29,776 nt of DNA from NCBI GenBank assembly GCA_019425045.1, contig JAHYYI010000024.1:1-29776 (forward strand), in the 5' to 3' direction. Below are positions 15,726 through 24,467 of this stretch, piece by piece (position 1 is the first letter of the stretch; the number at the start of each line of letters is the position of its first letter). Source of the stretch: Collinsella sp. GTDB lineage: Bacteria; Actinomycetota; Coriobacteriia; Coriobacteriales; Coriobacteriaceae. A model generated the notes under the pieces. The model was not told the origin of the DNA, did not search any database, and saw nothing but the letters and a program-made list of their open reading frames with translations. The position numbers and the translations under genes were made by a program.

Positions 15726-17052
15726 CCTTTTGTTCCTTCTTCCTAAAGAAGAGTCGAATGGGCGTGCCGGCAAAATCGAAGGTCGAACGCATGCGGTTCT
15801 CCACGTAGCGCTGGTAGGTGTCGTTGACCAGGTCACTGTGGTTGACGAAGAACGTGAACGTCGGCGGGTTGACGCCCGTCTGGGTCACGTAGTGCATGCG
15901 CAGGCGGCGCTTGCCGTCCACCACGGTATGGCCGAACTCGCGCAGGTCGGTGAGGAACGTGTTGAGGCGCGAGGTGCTGATCTTCTGCGAGCGCGTCTTT
16001 TCGGCGGCGTCGACCATCGCCCAGATCTTCTCGACGCTGCGGCCGGTGAGGGCCGAGATGCGCAGGTACTGGGCCCAGGGAGCCATGACGCCCAGACGGC
16101 GGTCGACGGTCTCCATGCAGGCCTCGCGCTTGCGGTCGTCGTCGAGCAGATCCCACTTGTTGAGCAGCACAACGATCGCGCAGCCGCGCTCGATGGCCAA
16201 GCCCATGACCTTCTGGTCCTGCTCGGTAACGCCCACGGAGGCGTCGACGACGAGCAGTGCCACGTCGGCGCGATCGATGGCGCGCAGGCCGCGAACCATG
16301 GAGTAGTACTCGATGTTCTCGTACACGGTGCTCTTCTTGCGAATACCCGCGGTGTCGACCATGCGGTAGTGCTTGCCGTTGCGCTCCACGACGGTGTCGA
16401 TGGCGTCGCGCGTCGTGCCGGCAATGTTGGACACGATAGAGCGGTCGGCGCCCAGGATGCGGTTGAACAGCGAAGACTTACCGGCGTTGGGGCGGCCGAT
16501 GATGGCCACGTTCAGCGCATCAGGGAACTCATCGGCGACCTCGTCCTCCTCCTCGGGCAACAGGGCCACGATGTCGTCGAGCAGGTCGCCCGTGCCGTGG
16601 CCATGCAGGGCCGAGAGCGGCGTGGGCTCGCCGATGCCGAGCGAATAGAACTCCCAGATGCTGTCGTTTTCGCGATCGGGGTTGTCGAGCTTGTTCACCA
16701 GCAGAAAGACCGGCTTGTCGCAGCGCTTGAGCATGCGGGCGACCGACTCGTCCTCCTCGGTGACGCCGGTGCGGCCATCGACCACAAACAGGATGACGGC
16801 GGCTTCCTCGGCGGCGGCAAGGGCCTGGTCACGGATGGACGTGGCGAAGACGTCATCGCTCTTGAGCGGTTCGATGCCGCCCGTGTCGACGATGGTGAAC
16901 TCGCGGCCGTTCCAATCGGCCGTGTGGTACGAGCGGTCACGCGTGACGCCGCGGGACTCGTGGACGATGGCGTCCGAGGTCTGGGCCAGGCGGTTAACGA
17001 GCGTGGACTTGCCCACGTTGGGGCGTCCGACGACGGCGACGATAGGTTTCAT
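15718..17052 (-). CDS. der: Ribosome biogenesis GTPase Der (EngA)
   Basis: The 444-residue protein carries two GTPase domains in tandem, the hallmark of Der. The first P-loop is GRPNVGKS (9-16) with DTGG and NKLD following. The second is GRPNAGKSS near residue 185, with DTAGIRKK and NKWD. A C-terminal KH-like domain follows from about residue 355, ending in a basic FFRKKEQK. It acts in large ribosomal subunit assembly. ATG 17052 has AAGGAGAG eight bases upstream. Ten bases separate it from the DUF512 gene. Confidence 0.96.
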   Translation of the reverse strand: MKPIVAVVGRPNVGKSTLVNRLAQTSDAIVHESRGVTRDRSYHTADWNGREFTIVDTGGIEPLKSDDVFATSIRDQALAAAEEAAVILFVVDGRTGVTEEDESVARMLKRCDKPVFLLVNKLDNPDRENDSIWEFYSLGIGEPTPLSALHGHGTGDLLDDIVALLPEEEDEVADEFPDALNVAIIGRPNAGKSSLFNRILGADRSIVSNIAGTTRDAIDTVVERNGKHYRMVDTAGIRKKSTVYENIEYYSMVRGLRAIDRADVALLVVDASVGVTEQDQKVMGLAIERGCAIVVLLNKWDLLDDDRKREACMETVDRRLGVMAPWAQYLRISALTGRSVEKIWAMVDAAEKTRSQKISTSRLNTFLTDLREFGHTVVDGKRRLRMHYVTQTGVNPPTFTFFVNHSDLVNDTYQRYVENRMRSTFDFAGTPIRLFFRKKEQKDA

Positions 17053-17062
17053 CTGCTCTCCT

Positions 17063-18505
17063 TTAATGGGTAGGGTCAGTGGAAGTGTTAGAGTCTGCGG
17101 GCACAATGCCAAGGATGCGCTCCAGGGTATCGAGCAGCTCATGCGGCATGGTCGACACCACATGAACCTCGGCGCCGCGACTGGTAAGGCTTGCGAGTAA
17201 ATCGTCACGATGATACTCGTCAAGCGTCATGCCGTCAGCGTTGAACATGAGCTTAGGCACAAAGAGCATAACCCCCGACAGATCTTGGGGCAGCTGCTCC
17301 AGAATGTCACACGCGACGATGAGGCCGGTCACGTCCACGTTGCCGCCAAAGTAGCGGTTCTTGATGGCTGTGACGGTGCCGCCGAGACCATGCGGCGACT
17401 CCACAAAGCGTGCCACGGTGTCTCGCGCGCTGGCGCCCGAGAGGCACAGCAGGTGCTGGCTGCGGGCGGCGATGGCCTCGCGGACGCGGCCCAGTCGCTC
17501 AGTATCGGTAGTCAACACGTCGTCGGTCTCGTCCAGATACGAGCGGATCATGCCGATGCCGTCGTAGTACTGCGGATAGCCGTCGTAAAAGTCTGCCTCG
17601 GGAGGATCGATGCCGGCGTCCAGATAGAACTCGTCGCTCATCTGGAAGGTATGGCGGCCAAAACGCTCGTACGCGCGGTCCTGGAAGGGTCGGATCATGG
17701 CAATGGTCTCGCGCGCCAGTTCGGGCTTGTCGCTGTATGACCAGCTAAAGCGGTTTTGGTGTTTGGTAAAACCGAGCGGCACAATGCCCAGGCTTGTGAT
17801 TTGCTCATGCTCCTCGCAAAAGCGCAGGGTCTTTTCCAGCTCCTCGCCGTCGTTCATGCCGGGACACAGCACAATCTGCGCGTGGATCTCGATGCCGGCG
17901 GCCATGATGGCCTCGAGCACGTCCATGCCACGCTGGGCGTTGCGGCCCATCATGCGGCGGCGGACGTCGGGACTCACGGCGTGGACCGACACGTTCATGG
18001 GGCTCATGTTGCGGTCGATGACGTTTTGCACGTCCTCGTCGGAAAGGTTCGTGAGCGTGACAAAGTTACCCTGTAAAAAGCTCAGGCGATAGTCGTCGTC
18101 GCGAATGTAGAGCGTGGAGCGGCCGCCCTTGGGCAACATGGTCATAAAGCAGAACACGCAGGCGTTGACGCAGGTACGCATGCCGTCAAAGATGGGGCCG
18201 TCGAACTCCAGGCCCCAGTCCTCGCCCGGGAAGCGGTCGAGCTCGACGGGGGTGACGGTGTCGTCGCGCGGGTCGAAAACCTCCAGCTCGACGGTATCGT
18301 CATCGGCCTCCCAGAGCCACACGATCATGTCGGTGAGTTGCTCGCCGTTGACCGTGAGCACGCGCATGCCCGGCTCGATTCCCACATCCCATGCGGGCGA
18401 CTCGGGACGCACGTTCTTAACGAGCGCACCCTCACCCGGCTCGGGGTCGCGGCTGCGCCCGTAATCGGCCACCTCGGCGGCGTATGCGGGTACGGTCTGG
18501 TCCAT
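17063..18505 (-). CDS. Radical SAM / PDZ / DUF512 protein
   Basis: A 480-residue protein with an N-terminal PDZ-like segment (about 24-62, VKNVRPESPAWDVGI, then GMRVLTVNGEQL). The radical SAM cluster motif is C-x3-C-x2-C at Cys112, Cys116 and Cys119. The C-terminal DUF512 part begins near residue 260. The family is widespread in Firmicutes and Actinobacteria next to der, as here; its reaction is unknown. Its position suggests a link to ribosome assembly or translation. ATG 18505 starts two bases after the ispH stop. The longer open frame upstream overlaps ispH and is not needed. Confidence 0.9.
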   Translation of the reverse strand: MDQTVPAYAAEVADYGRSRDPEPGEGALVKNVRPESPAWDVGIEPGMRVLTVNGEQLTDMIVWLWEADDDTVELEVFDPRDDTVTPVELDRFPGEDWGLEFDGPIFDGMRTCVNACVFCFMTMLPKGGRSTLYIRDDDYRLSFLQGNFVTLTNLSDEDVQNVIDRNMSPMNVSVHAVSPDVRRRMMGRNAQRGMDVLEAIMAAGIEIHAQIVLCPGMNDGEELEKTLRFCEEHEQITSLGIVPLGFTKHQNRFSWSYSDKPELARETIAMIRPFQDRAYERFGRHTFQMSDEFYLDAGIDPPEADFYDGYPQYYDGIGMIRSYLDETDDVLTTDTERLGRVREAIAARSQHLLCLSGASARDTVARFVESPHGLGGTVTAIKNRYFGGNVDVTGLIVACDILEQLPQDLSGVMLFVPKLMFNADGMTLDEYHRDDLLASLTSRGAEVHVVSTMPHELLDTLERILGIVPADSNTSTDPTH

Positions 18506-18507
18506 GG

Positions 18508-19389
18508 TTAGCGGCAAAGCTCCTTGATGCGCGCAACGGCGCGTTCGATGTGTTCTTGCGGGGTGGAGGCTCCGGCAGTGATGCCGATGTGGCGCGCGCT
18601 GGCAAACCATGCGGCCTCGAGCTCGGAGGCCTCTTCGATGTGATGCGTGTGCTCGCAGACGTCAGCGCAGATCTGTGCCAGGCGGCGGGTGTTGCCCGAG
18701 TTCTTTCCGCCCACGACGACCATGCAATCACAGCGGTTGGCAAGCGACGCGGCTGCCTGCTGGCGCTCGCTTGTGGCGGCGCAGATGGTGTTGATCACGC
18801 GCAATTCCTGCACGCGTGGGGTGATGGAGGCCACGACCTCAGCCAGGTTCTGCGCGGTCTGGGTGGTCTGCACAACCAGGCCCACCTTGCCTTTGAGTGG
18901 CAGCGCATCCGCATCGGCAGCGCAACTCACGACCTGCGCGTCATCGCCGGCATGGCCCAAAATGCCCTCGACTTCGGGGTGGCCCGGCTCGCCCACGACG
19001 ATCACGCGGTAGCCCTCGCGCACCAGGCGTTCGGCCGCCACATGGACCTTCTTCACGTAGGGGCAGGTGGCGTCGACCACGGTAAGGCCGCGTTCGCGAG
19101 CGGCGTCAATGACTTGAGGCACCACGCCGTGGGCGCGAATGATCACAGTTCCGGTTGCGGCATTATCCAGGTTCTCGGCCAGGCCAACGCCTGCCTCAGC
19201 AAGCTCGCGCACCACGATGGGGTTATGGATGAGCGGCCCTAGGGTGTGGACCTGTGCGCTCTCCCCTGCCTGCGGCGCGGCAGCCAGCGCCATATCGAGC
19301 GCGCGCTGCACGCCGTAGCAGGTGCCGGCGTGGGCTGCAATCTCGATGGTGGGGACGACCTCCTCAGCAGCGGCCGCAGCGGTATTCAT
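18508..19389 (-). CDS. ispH: 4-hydroxy-3-methylbut-2-enyl diphosphate reductase
   Basis: The 293-residue iron-sulfur enzyme does the last step of the MEP pathway, making IPP and DMAPP. The three cluster cysteines are Cys24 (AGTCYGVQRA), Cys109 (DATCPYV) and Cys203 (TICAATSERQ). Active-site segments HNP, RAHGV, GHPEVEG, QTTQT and GKNSGNTRRL are all there. ATG 19389 is preferred since GGTGAG lies six bases upstream. ATG 19404 would add five residues but has a poorer site. About seventeen bases separate it from the plsC stop. Confidence 0.95.
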   Translation of the reverse strand: MNTAAAAAEEVVPTIEIAAHAGTCYGVQRALDMALAAAPQAGESAQVHTLGPLIHNPIVVRELAEAGVGLAENLDNAATGTVIIRAHGVVPQVIDAARERGLTVVDATCPYVKKVHVAAERLVREGYRVIVVGEPGHPEVEGILGHAGDDAQVVSCAADADALPLKGKVGLVVQTTQTAQNLAEVVASITPRVQELRVINTICAATSERQQAAASLANRCDCMVVVGGKNSGNTRRLAQICADVCEHTHHIEEASELEAAWFASARHIGITAGASTPQEHIERAVARIKELCR

Positions 19390-19406
19390 GACGCTCTCAC
19401 CCATGG

Positions 19407-20135
19407 CTAGAACCTGCCCGGATGTTCGGCGCACAGCTCGTCTCGCATGGCGTAGACGCGGTTCATGGCCTCGGACTCAAACCAAGCCAGGCGCTCCGTA
19501 CGCTTAAGCCCGGCCGGCGCGTCCGAAAGCGAGACGGCCTTGCCGGCACGAATCCAGCACTTCTTGGGACGCATGAGCTTTTTGCCCGCGGGCGTGATGT
19601 CGGACCAGCCGCAGATGGCGAGCGGGTTGACGGGCGCCTTGCCCATCTGAGCGATGAGCGCAAAGCCGCCGTGGACCTCTGGCTTGATCTCGCGCGATCG
19701 GATGCGCGTGCCCTCGGGGAAGATCAGGACGTCCTCGCCGCGCTGCAGCGCATGCTGGGCGGCGCGCAGGCACTTCATGTCGGCGGTGCCGCGCTCGACG
19801 GGAATGCCGCCAACGCGGCTAAAGGCCCAGCGCACAATCTTGCTCTTGGCGAACTCGGATTTAAAGATGGGGCGAATGCGGCGGCCGCCAAAGAACAGCG
19901 CCGTCTCCACGGCCAAGAGCTCGGCCATCGAGGTGTGGTTGCAGATGACTACGCTGCCGCGGCCGTCCTGGCGCTCAAACAACAGATCGGCATCTTCGAC
20001 CTTCCAACGCCACATGAGCTTGGAGAAGGCCCAAAGGATGGCCATGACTACGACGACGGTGCCGCGAATGAGCGCCGGAAACTCGTCATAGGGGGCGTTG
20101 TAATAGTCCTCGGGCGTCTGCTTAAACAGGCGCAT
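19407..20135 (-). CDS. plsC: 1-acylglycerol-3-phosphate O-acyltransferase (PlsC/LPLAT family)
   Basis: A 242-residue acyltransferase that would add the second acyl chain to make phosphatidic acid. One membrane span lies at about residues 23-40. The catalytic motif reads NHTSMAE (66-72), so the usual H-x4-D is H-x4-E with His67 and Glu72. The FPEGTR motif is at 139-144 and the VGGIPVERG segment at 108-116. The Asp to Glu change is conservative but unusual; activity is expected, not shown. AAAGGAGG lies just upstream of ATG 20135, three bases after the cmk stop. Confidence 0.88.
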   Translation of the reverse strand: MRLFKQTPEDYYNAPYDEFPALIRGTVVVVMAILWAFSKLMWRWKVEDADLLFERQDGRGSVVICNHTSMAELLAVETALFFGGRRIRPIFKSEFAKSKIVRWAFSRVGGIPVERGTADMKCLRAAQHALQRGEDVLIFPEGTRIRSREIKPEVHGGFALIAQMGKAPVNPLAICGWSDITPAGKKLMRPKKCWIRAGKAVSLSDAPAGLKRTERLAWFESEAMNRVYAMRDELCAEHPGRF

Positions 20136-20138
20136 GGG

Positions 20139-20825
20139 CTACCTCCTTTGGTTGATGAGGCCCTCGATAATGCGTACGACCTCGTCGATGGTGTGGGCGG
20201 TGGAGTCGACGTGCACGGCGTCCTCGGCGGGCACGAGCGGGGCGACCTCGCGACTGCTGTCAAGCTTGTCGCGCTGCTTGAGGGCGTCGAGGGTTTCGTC
20301 GACCTCGGTCTCGAGTTGCGCGGACGTGAGCGGCTGGGCATCGTTTTGGTGGCGCTGCAGCACGCGGCGGCGGGCGCGCTCACGCGGGTCGGCAGTCAGG
20401 AAGATTTTGACCTGCGCGTTAGGGAACACGACGGTTCCGATGTCGCGACCCTCGGCCACGATATCGCGGTCCTCTGCGACACGGCGCTGATGGATGAGCA
20501 TGGCGGCGCGCACGCCCGGGTAGGCCGAGACCTTGGACACGTTGGCGTCAACCTGCGGGGTACGAATGGCGGCCGATGCGTCCGTGCCGTCGATGGTCAG
20601 GCGCGTGTCCTCGCCGGTACCGTTGGTAAAGCGGATTTCGATCTGCTCGGCGAGGGCATCGATGGCTGCCTCGTCGTCCAGGTCGATGCCGCGGTCGAGC
20701 GCGGCGAAGGTGACGGCGCGATACATGGCGCCCGTGTCGAGCTTGTTAAAGCCAAGCTGACGGGCAATCTCCTTGGCGATGGTGGACTTGCCGGAACCGG
20801 CGGGGCCGTCGATGGCGACGATCAT
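20139..20825 (-). CDS. cmk: Cytidylate kinase
   Basis: The 228-residue enzyme phosphorylates CMP and dCMP with ATP. P-loop GPAGSGKST is at 7-15. KLDTGAMYR, the long NMP-binding insert, EGRDIGTVVFP and the lid segment ERARRR are typical of bacterial CMP kinases. It lies 66 bases after the rluB-type gene, the usual position in many genomes (scpA-scpB-rluB-cmk). Confidence 0.96.
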   Translation of the reverse strand: MIVAIDGPAGSGKSTIAKEIARQLGFNKLDTGAMYRAVTFAALDRGIDLDDEAAIDALAEQIEIRFTNGTGEDTRLTIDGTDASAAIRTPQVDANVSKVSAYPGVRAAMLIHQRRVAEDRDIVAEGRDIGTVVFPNAQVKIFLTADPRERARRRVLQRHQNDAQPLTSAQLETEVDETLDALKQRDKLDSSREVAPLVPAEDAVHVDSTAHTIDEVVRIIEGLINQRR

Positions 20826-20891
20826 GCAATGCTTCCTTTCGATGGGTGACGTGCTGGTATGGTTCGCGGGCGTTGGGGCGCGGCGGGTTGC

Positions 20892-21821
20892 CTAGCCCGT
20901 GTAACGCTCGCGGTAGGTGTTGCGCTTGGGTGCGGAGCCGTGGCTGCCGTGGTGACGCGTGCGGCTGGCGGGGGTGTCTTGGGGCTTGCCGCCGTTGCGC
21001 TTGGCGCTCGCCTGCTTGAGCGGGATGCCGCCGCTTTTGAGGATCTGCACCTCGCGGTCGGTGAGCTCGCGCCACGAGCCCTTGGCCACGCCCTCGAGCT
21101 CAAGGCCGGCAAAGTTGCAGCGATGCAGACGGATTACCGGATGGTGAATCTTGCCCAGCATGCGCTTGACCTGGTTCTTGCGGCCCTCGCGAATGATGAC
21201 CTCCACGGCGGTGGTGCCGGGCTTGACGCCTTGTGGAGCCACGGCCACGGCCTCGCGCGCGTTGATGACGCGGCAGATCGCCGGCTGGCACAGGCCGTCG
21301 TCGAGCTCGATGCCACGGCGGAGTGGGTCTAGATCGCGGTCGGACAGCTGGCCGTCAACGAGTGCCTGGTAGGTCTTGTAGACGTGCTTGCTGGGGTGCA
21401 GCAGGTCCTGCGACAGGTCGCCGTCGGTGGTAAAGAGCAAAAGGCCCGTGGTGTCGCGGTCCAGGCGGCCCACCGGGAAAAGTCCCGGAAAGCGGTCGCG
21501 GGGGACCAGGTCGGCCACGCAAGGGCGCTCCTGCGGATCGCTCATGGTGGTGAGGTAGCCGGTCGGCTTGTAGAGCATCAGGTACACGGCGCCCTGGTTG
21601 AGCTTGACGGGCATGCCGTCGACCTCGATATGGTCGCGGTCGACGTCGACCTTGGTACCTAGTTCGGTCGCGACCTGGCCGTTGACGTTCACGCGGCCGG
21701 CGGTCATCAGGTCCTCCGAGCCGCGGCGGCTCGCCACGCCCGCACGCGCCAAAAAGCGCTGCAGGCGCATGGTGTGCGGATAGACAGGCTGGGTGTCGGT
21801 TGCGGGTATTGCGTTGCCCAT
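20892..21821 (-). CDS. rluB: 23S rRNA pseudouridine synthase (RluB/RsuA family)
   Basis: A 309-residue protein with an S4 RNA-binding domain (about 18-65: MRLQRFLARAGVASRRG) and an RsuA-type catalytic domain with Asp121 in GRLDRDTTGLL. The last 40 residues are a basic, low-complexity tail rich in Lys, Arg, His and Gly, likely to bind RNA. ATG 21821 is chosen because AGGGGAG lies eight bases upstream. An ATG at 21857 overlapping scpB is possible but less supported. RluB versus RsuA cannot be settled by eye; the position after scpB favours RluB. Confidence 0.92.
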   Translation of the reverse strand: MGNAIPATDTQPVYPHTMRLQRFLARAGVASRRGSEDLMTAGRVNVNGQVATELGTKVDVDRDHIEVDGMPVKLNQGAVYLMLYKPTGYLTTMSDPQERPCVADLVPRDRFPGLFPVGRLDRDTTGLLLFTTDGDLSQDLLHPSKHVYKTYQALVDGQLSDRDLDPLRRGIELDDGLCQPAICRVINAREAVAVAPQGVKPGTTAVEVIIREGRKNQVKRMLGKIHHPVIRLHRCNFAGLELEGVAKGSWRELTDREVQILKSGGIPLKQASAKRNGGKPQDTPASRTRHHGSHGSAPKRNTYRERYTG

Positions 21822-21843
21822 GGCGCGCGTCTCCCCTACTTCG

Positions 21844-22572
21844 TTAGTCCTCGTCATGCAAATCCTCCGAGGTCTCGTCGACGACCAGGGTCTCCAAGTT
21901 CTCGACTGCCTCAACATCTTCAACATCGGTATCGAGCAGTTCGCGCTCTTCGTCCAGGTCCTCAGCCTGCTCTTCGAGCGTGGACTGAATACTGCGGCCG
22001 CTCAGGCGCTCGCGGATAAACTGACGCGACTGTTCGTCGGGGGCAAACTGCTCCAGGTCGGGCAGGTCGCGGGTGGAGCGCAGACCGAACTTTTCCAAGA
22101 AGGCGTTGGTCGTGCCGTAGATAATGGCTTGACCGCGCTGGGGGTCGCGGCCGAGCTCGCGCACCAGGCCCTTGTCGACGAGCGACGCGATGACGCCGTC
22201 GGAATTGACGCCGCGGATGCCCTTGACCACCTCGCGCGTCACAGGCTGGTGGTATGCGATGACGGCCAGGGTTTCGAGCGCCGCTTGCGACAGCTTTTGC
22301 GTGTCCCAGCTCAACACATAGGCCTCGACTACGTCGTGGTAGGCGGGGTGCGTAAACAGGCGCCAGCCGCCGGCGACCTCGCGCAGCTGAAAGCCGCGGT
22401 TGGCCTCCTCGTACTCAACCTTGAGCTCGGCGAGCAGCGACGCGCATTCGCCGGGGGCGATATCCAGCGCACCTGCCAGCGCGGGCGCGCTCACCGGGTC
22501 GCTCGACACCAGCAGCAGCGCCTCGAGGGCGCCTTTGAGGCTGTTTGCCTCCAGCGTTGAAAGGGTTGACAT
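21844..22572 (-). CDS. scpB: Segregation and condensation protein B
   Basis: A 242-residue protein with the two winged-helix domains of ScpB (about 10-90 and 95-170), the latter with LAVIAYHQPVTREVVKGIRGV and GLVRELGRD. The C-terminal 60 residues are strongly acidic and probably disordered, longer than in many ScpB proteins. It binds ScpA and the SMC complex in chromosome condensation. It starts eleven bases after the scpA stop. Confidence 0.94.
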   Translation of the reverse strand: MSTLSTLEANSLKGALEALLLVSSDPVSAPALAGALDIAPGECASLLAELKVEYEEANRGFQLREVAGGWRLFTHPAYHDVVEAYVLSWDTQKLSQAALETLAVIAYHQPVTREVVKGIRGVNSDGVIASLVDKGLVRELGRDPQRGQAIIYGTTNAFLEKFGLRSTRDLPDLEQFAPDEQSRQFIRERLSGRSIQSTLEEQAEDLDEERELLDTDVEDVEAVENLETLVVDETSEDLHDED

Positions 22573-22583
22573 GGTTGCGGCTC

Positions 22584-23393
22584 CTATTCGGTGAGCTCGG
22601 GGCCCTTGCCGGGCACGTATGCCTCGGCGCCCTCGACTCGGTTGATGCAGATGGTTCCGAAGATCTCGTCCTGGCTCAGCGTGAGCGAGCCGCGCTTGGC
22701 GAGCTCGAGCATGGCCAGGAAGGTGACGACGAGCTGCTCGGTGGTGGCGTCGCCGTCCAGCAGCTCACGGAAGGTGCAGGTTTGGTGTGCCATGGTAAAG
22801 CGATCGACCGAGGCCACGGTCAGGTCGAGCGGCACACGATGCGGCGCCACGTGCTCGGCTTCCAGCAAGAAGGTCTGTCGCTTGCCGTCAAGGTCGGCAC
22901 AGATGACGGCCAGACCGCGCAGGGTGATGCCGGCCAGGTAGTCGGGCATGAGCCCCAGGAACTCGGGGTCGGGGCCGGCCACACGCGGGTGCATGCGGCT
23001 TTCGGCCTGCATGCGGGCACCGAGGGCCGCAGCCGCGCCTTTAAACTGCTTGTAGGCGATCAGGCGCTGGATCAGGACCTCGCGTAGGGCGTCCCCGTCG
23101 AGCGCGCTAAGTTCTTCGAGGTCATCGTCGATCTCGTCATCGTCATCGGCTTTGCGCGGGGCCTCTTGCGGCACCAACGAGGCGGCCTTGATGTCCAAAA
23201 GGGTTGCCGCGACCAGCAAAAAGTCGCTCGCCACGTCCAGGTCTAGCGCCTCGATGCGCTCGACCTCGGCAAGGTATTGCTCGGCCACCTCGCTAATGGA
23301 GATGGCGCCGATATCTACTTTTTGGCGGGTTACCAGCTGCAGCAGCAGGTCGAACGGTCCGCTGTAGACCTGCGTCGACACGCGATACGACAT
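22584..23393 (-). CDS. scpA: Segregation and condensation protein A
   Basis: A 269-residue kleisin that links SMC heads and binds ScpB. The N-terminal FDLLLQLVTRQKVDIGAISI and the following AEQYLAEVERI helix are typical, as is the SDFLLVAATLLDIKAASLV helix. An acidic linker (DDDDEIDDDLEE) lies at about 97-112. The C-terminal winged helix ends with FLAMLELAKRGSLTLSQDEIFGTI. AAAGGAGG precedes ATG 23393. Confidence 0.94.
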   Translation of the reverse strand: MSYRVSTQVYSGPFDLLLQLVTRQKVDIGAISISEVAEQYLAEVERIEALDLDVASDFLLVAATLLDIKAASLVPQEAPRKADDDDEIDDDLEELSALDGDALREVLIQRLIAYKQFKGAAAALGARMQAESRMHPRVAGPDPEFLGLMPDYLAGITLRGLAVICADLDGKRQTFLLEAEHVAPHRVPLDLTVASVDRFTMAHQTCTFRELLDGDATTEQLVVTFLAMLELAKRGSLTLSQDEIFGTICINRVEGAEAYVPGKGPELTE

Positions 23394-23477
23394 CTTCGAC
23401 CTCCTTTGACGGCGCCTTCGCGGCGCGGTTTGGGTGCATGTTGCGACCGTTTTGCACGGTCGACCTGTAAGTTTACC

Positions 23478-24161
23478 TTAGATGCCGGCGATTGCGAAGT
23501 TGAGCAGCCACTCGGCCAGCGGATACACGGTAACGTCGAAATACCGGCCGATCACGTCGATGCCGGTCCACATGGGCAGCAGATACAACACGATGATAAG
23601 GATCGGCATGGCGTATTGCTGCAGGCGGTAGTAGTTGGCGAGCGCCTTGCCTTTAAGGAACGGCACGATGATCGACGAGCCGTCGAGCGGCGGGATCGGG
23701 ATGAGGTTAAAAAACGCGAGCGACAGGTTGACCACGATGAACGTGGCGCCGAAGTTCATGATCTGGGACGCCATGCCAAAGGACATGCTGGCGTAGAGGT
23801 TGCCGTACGCTGCGTGCATGAGGGCGGCCGCGAGGAACGCGAGCGCGATGTTCGATGCGGGGCCGGCCGCGCTCACCAAGACCTCGTCGCGCTTGGGGTG
23901 CTTAAGGTTGTTGAGGTAGACGGGCACCGGCTTGGCAAAGGCGAACACCGGGCCGCCGGCGGCGAGCATAAGCAGCGGCAGGAGGATGGTGCCAAACGGG
24001 TCGATGTGGTTGAGCGGGTTGAGCGAGACACGGCCGCGCGAACGGGCCGTCTTGTCGCCAAGTGCCCAGGCCGCGGCGGCGTGCGCGCTCTCGTGGATGA
24101 CAATGCCCACGATGACGGCAACGGCGCTGGCGAGCAGGTTTATGAGGTAGCTGCTGGACAT
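23478..24161 (-). CDS. Site-2 protease family (M50) membrane metalloprotease
   Basis: A 227-residue membrane protein with the zinc motif HESAH (His23, Glu24, His27) in the first span and NLIPIPPLDG (third ligand Asp160) in a later one. These are the diagnostic M50/S2P motifs. It lacks a PDZ domain and so belongs to the compact group often found beside scpA. The substrate is unknown. AGGGGAG lies before ATG 24161, nine bases after the small membrane protein gene. An 84-base gap to scpA holds a hairpin (CGACCGT/ACGGTCG) without a T-tract. Confidence 0.92.
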   Translation of the reverse strand: MSSSYLINLLASAVAVIVGIVIHESAHAAAAWALGDKTARSRGRVSLNPLNHIDPFGTILLPLLMLAAGGPVFAFAKPVPVYLNNLKHPKRDEVLVSAAGPASNIALAFLAAALMHAAYGNLYASMSFGMASQIMNFGATFIVVNLSLAFFNLIPIPPLDGSSIIVPFLKGKALANYYRLQQYAMPILIIVLYLLPMWTGIDVIGRYFDVTVYPLAEWLLNFAIAGI

Positions 24162-24170
24162 GGCGCTCCC

Positions 24171-24467
24171 CTAGCGGACGCGGCGCGAGGCGCGCGTGAG
24201 CAGGTAATCTGCCACAAACAGGATAACGGCAACGATGGCGTAATCCAGGCGGAACACACCGCCAAAGGGCGACGTGATGACGCCGTAGCCGGCGATGGCG
24301 CTCGGCAGGGCGCGCGAAAGCTCAACGACAAAGCCAACAATCTGCAGCTTGGCGGTGAGGCCGCTAAAGCACAGCAGCACGGTCATCGCGCTCATAAAGA
24401 TGCCGCAGATGCGACAGGCGATGGCAATGATGCTCATCGCCACGGCAGCGGCCTTACGAGAGTTCAC
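24171..24467 (-). CDS. Small membrane protein, function unknown
   Basis: A 98-residue protein starting at GTG 24467, with GGAG eight bases upstream and a 14-base overlap with the ABC-F gene end. It is mostly hydrophobic, with about three membrane spans (near 8-33, 40-62 and 74-92), and ends in a basic RASRRVR. No catalytic motif is visible and I do not recognise the family. Longer upstream starts would run inside the ABC-F gene. Overlap on one side and a nine-base gap on the other suggest it is translated with its neighbours. Confidence 0.7.
   Translation of the reverse strand: MNSRKAAAVAMSIIAIACRICGIFMSAMTVLLCFSGLTAKLQIVGFVVELSRALPSAIAGYGVITSPFGGVFRLDYAIVAVILFVADYLLTRASRRVR

Noticed and set aside
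15487..17073. A 528-codon plus-strand open frame across der and plsY
   Set aside because: The minus strand encodes two clear enzymes with all motifs. The plus-strand peptide is His/Asp/Val rich and matches nothing known to me.
23444..23462. Terminator between the M50 gene and scpA
   Set aside because: The CGACCGT/ACGGTCG hairpin has no T-tract on the minus strand, and the genes look cotranscribed.
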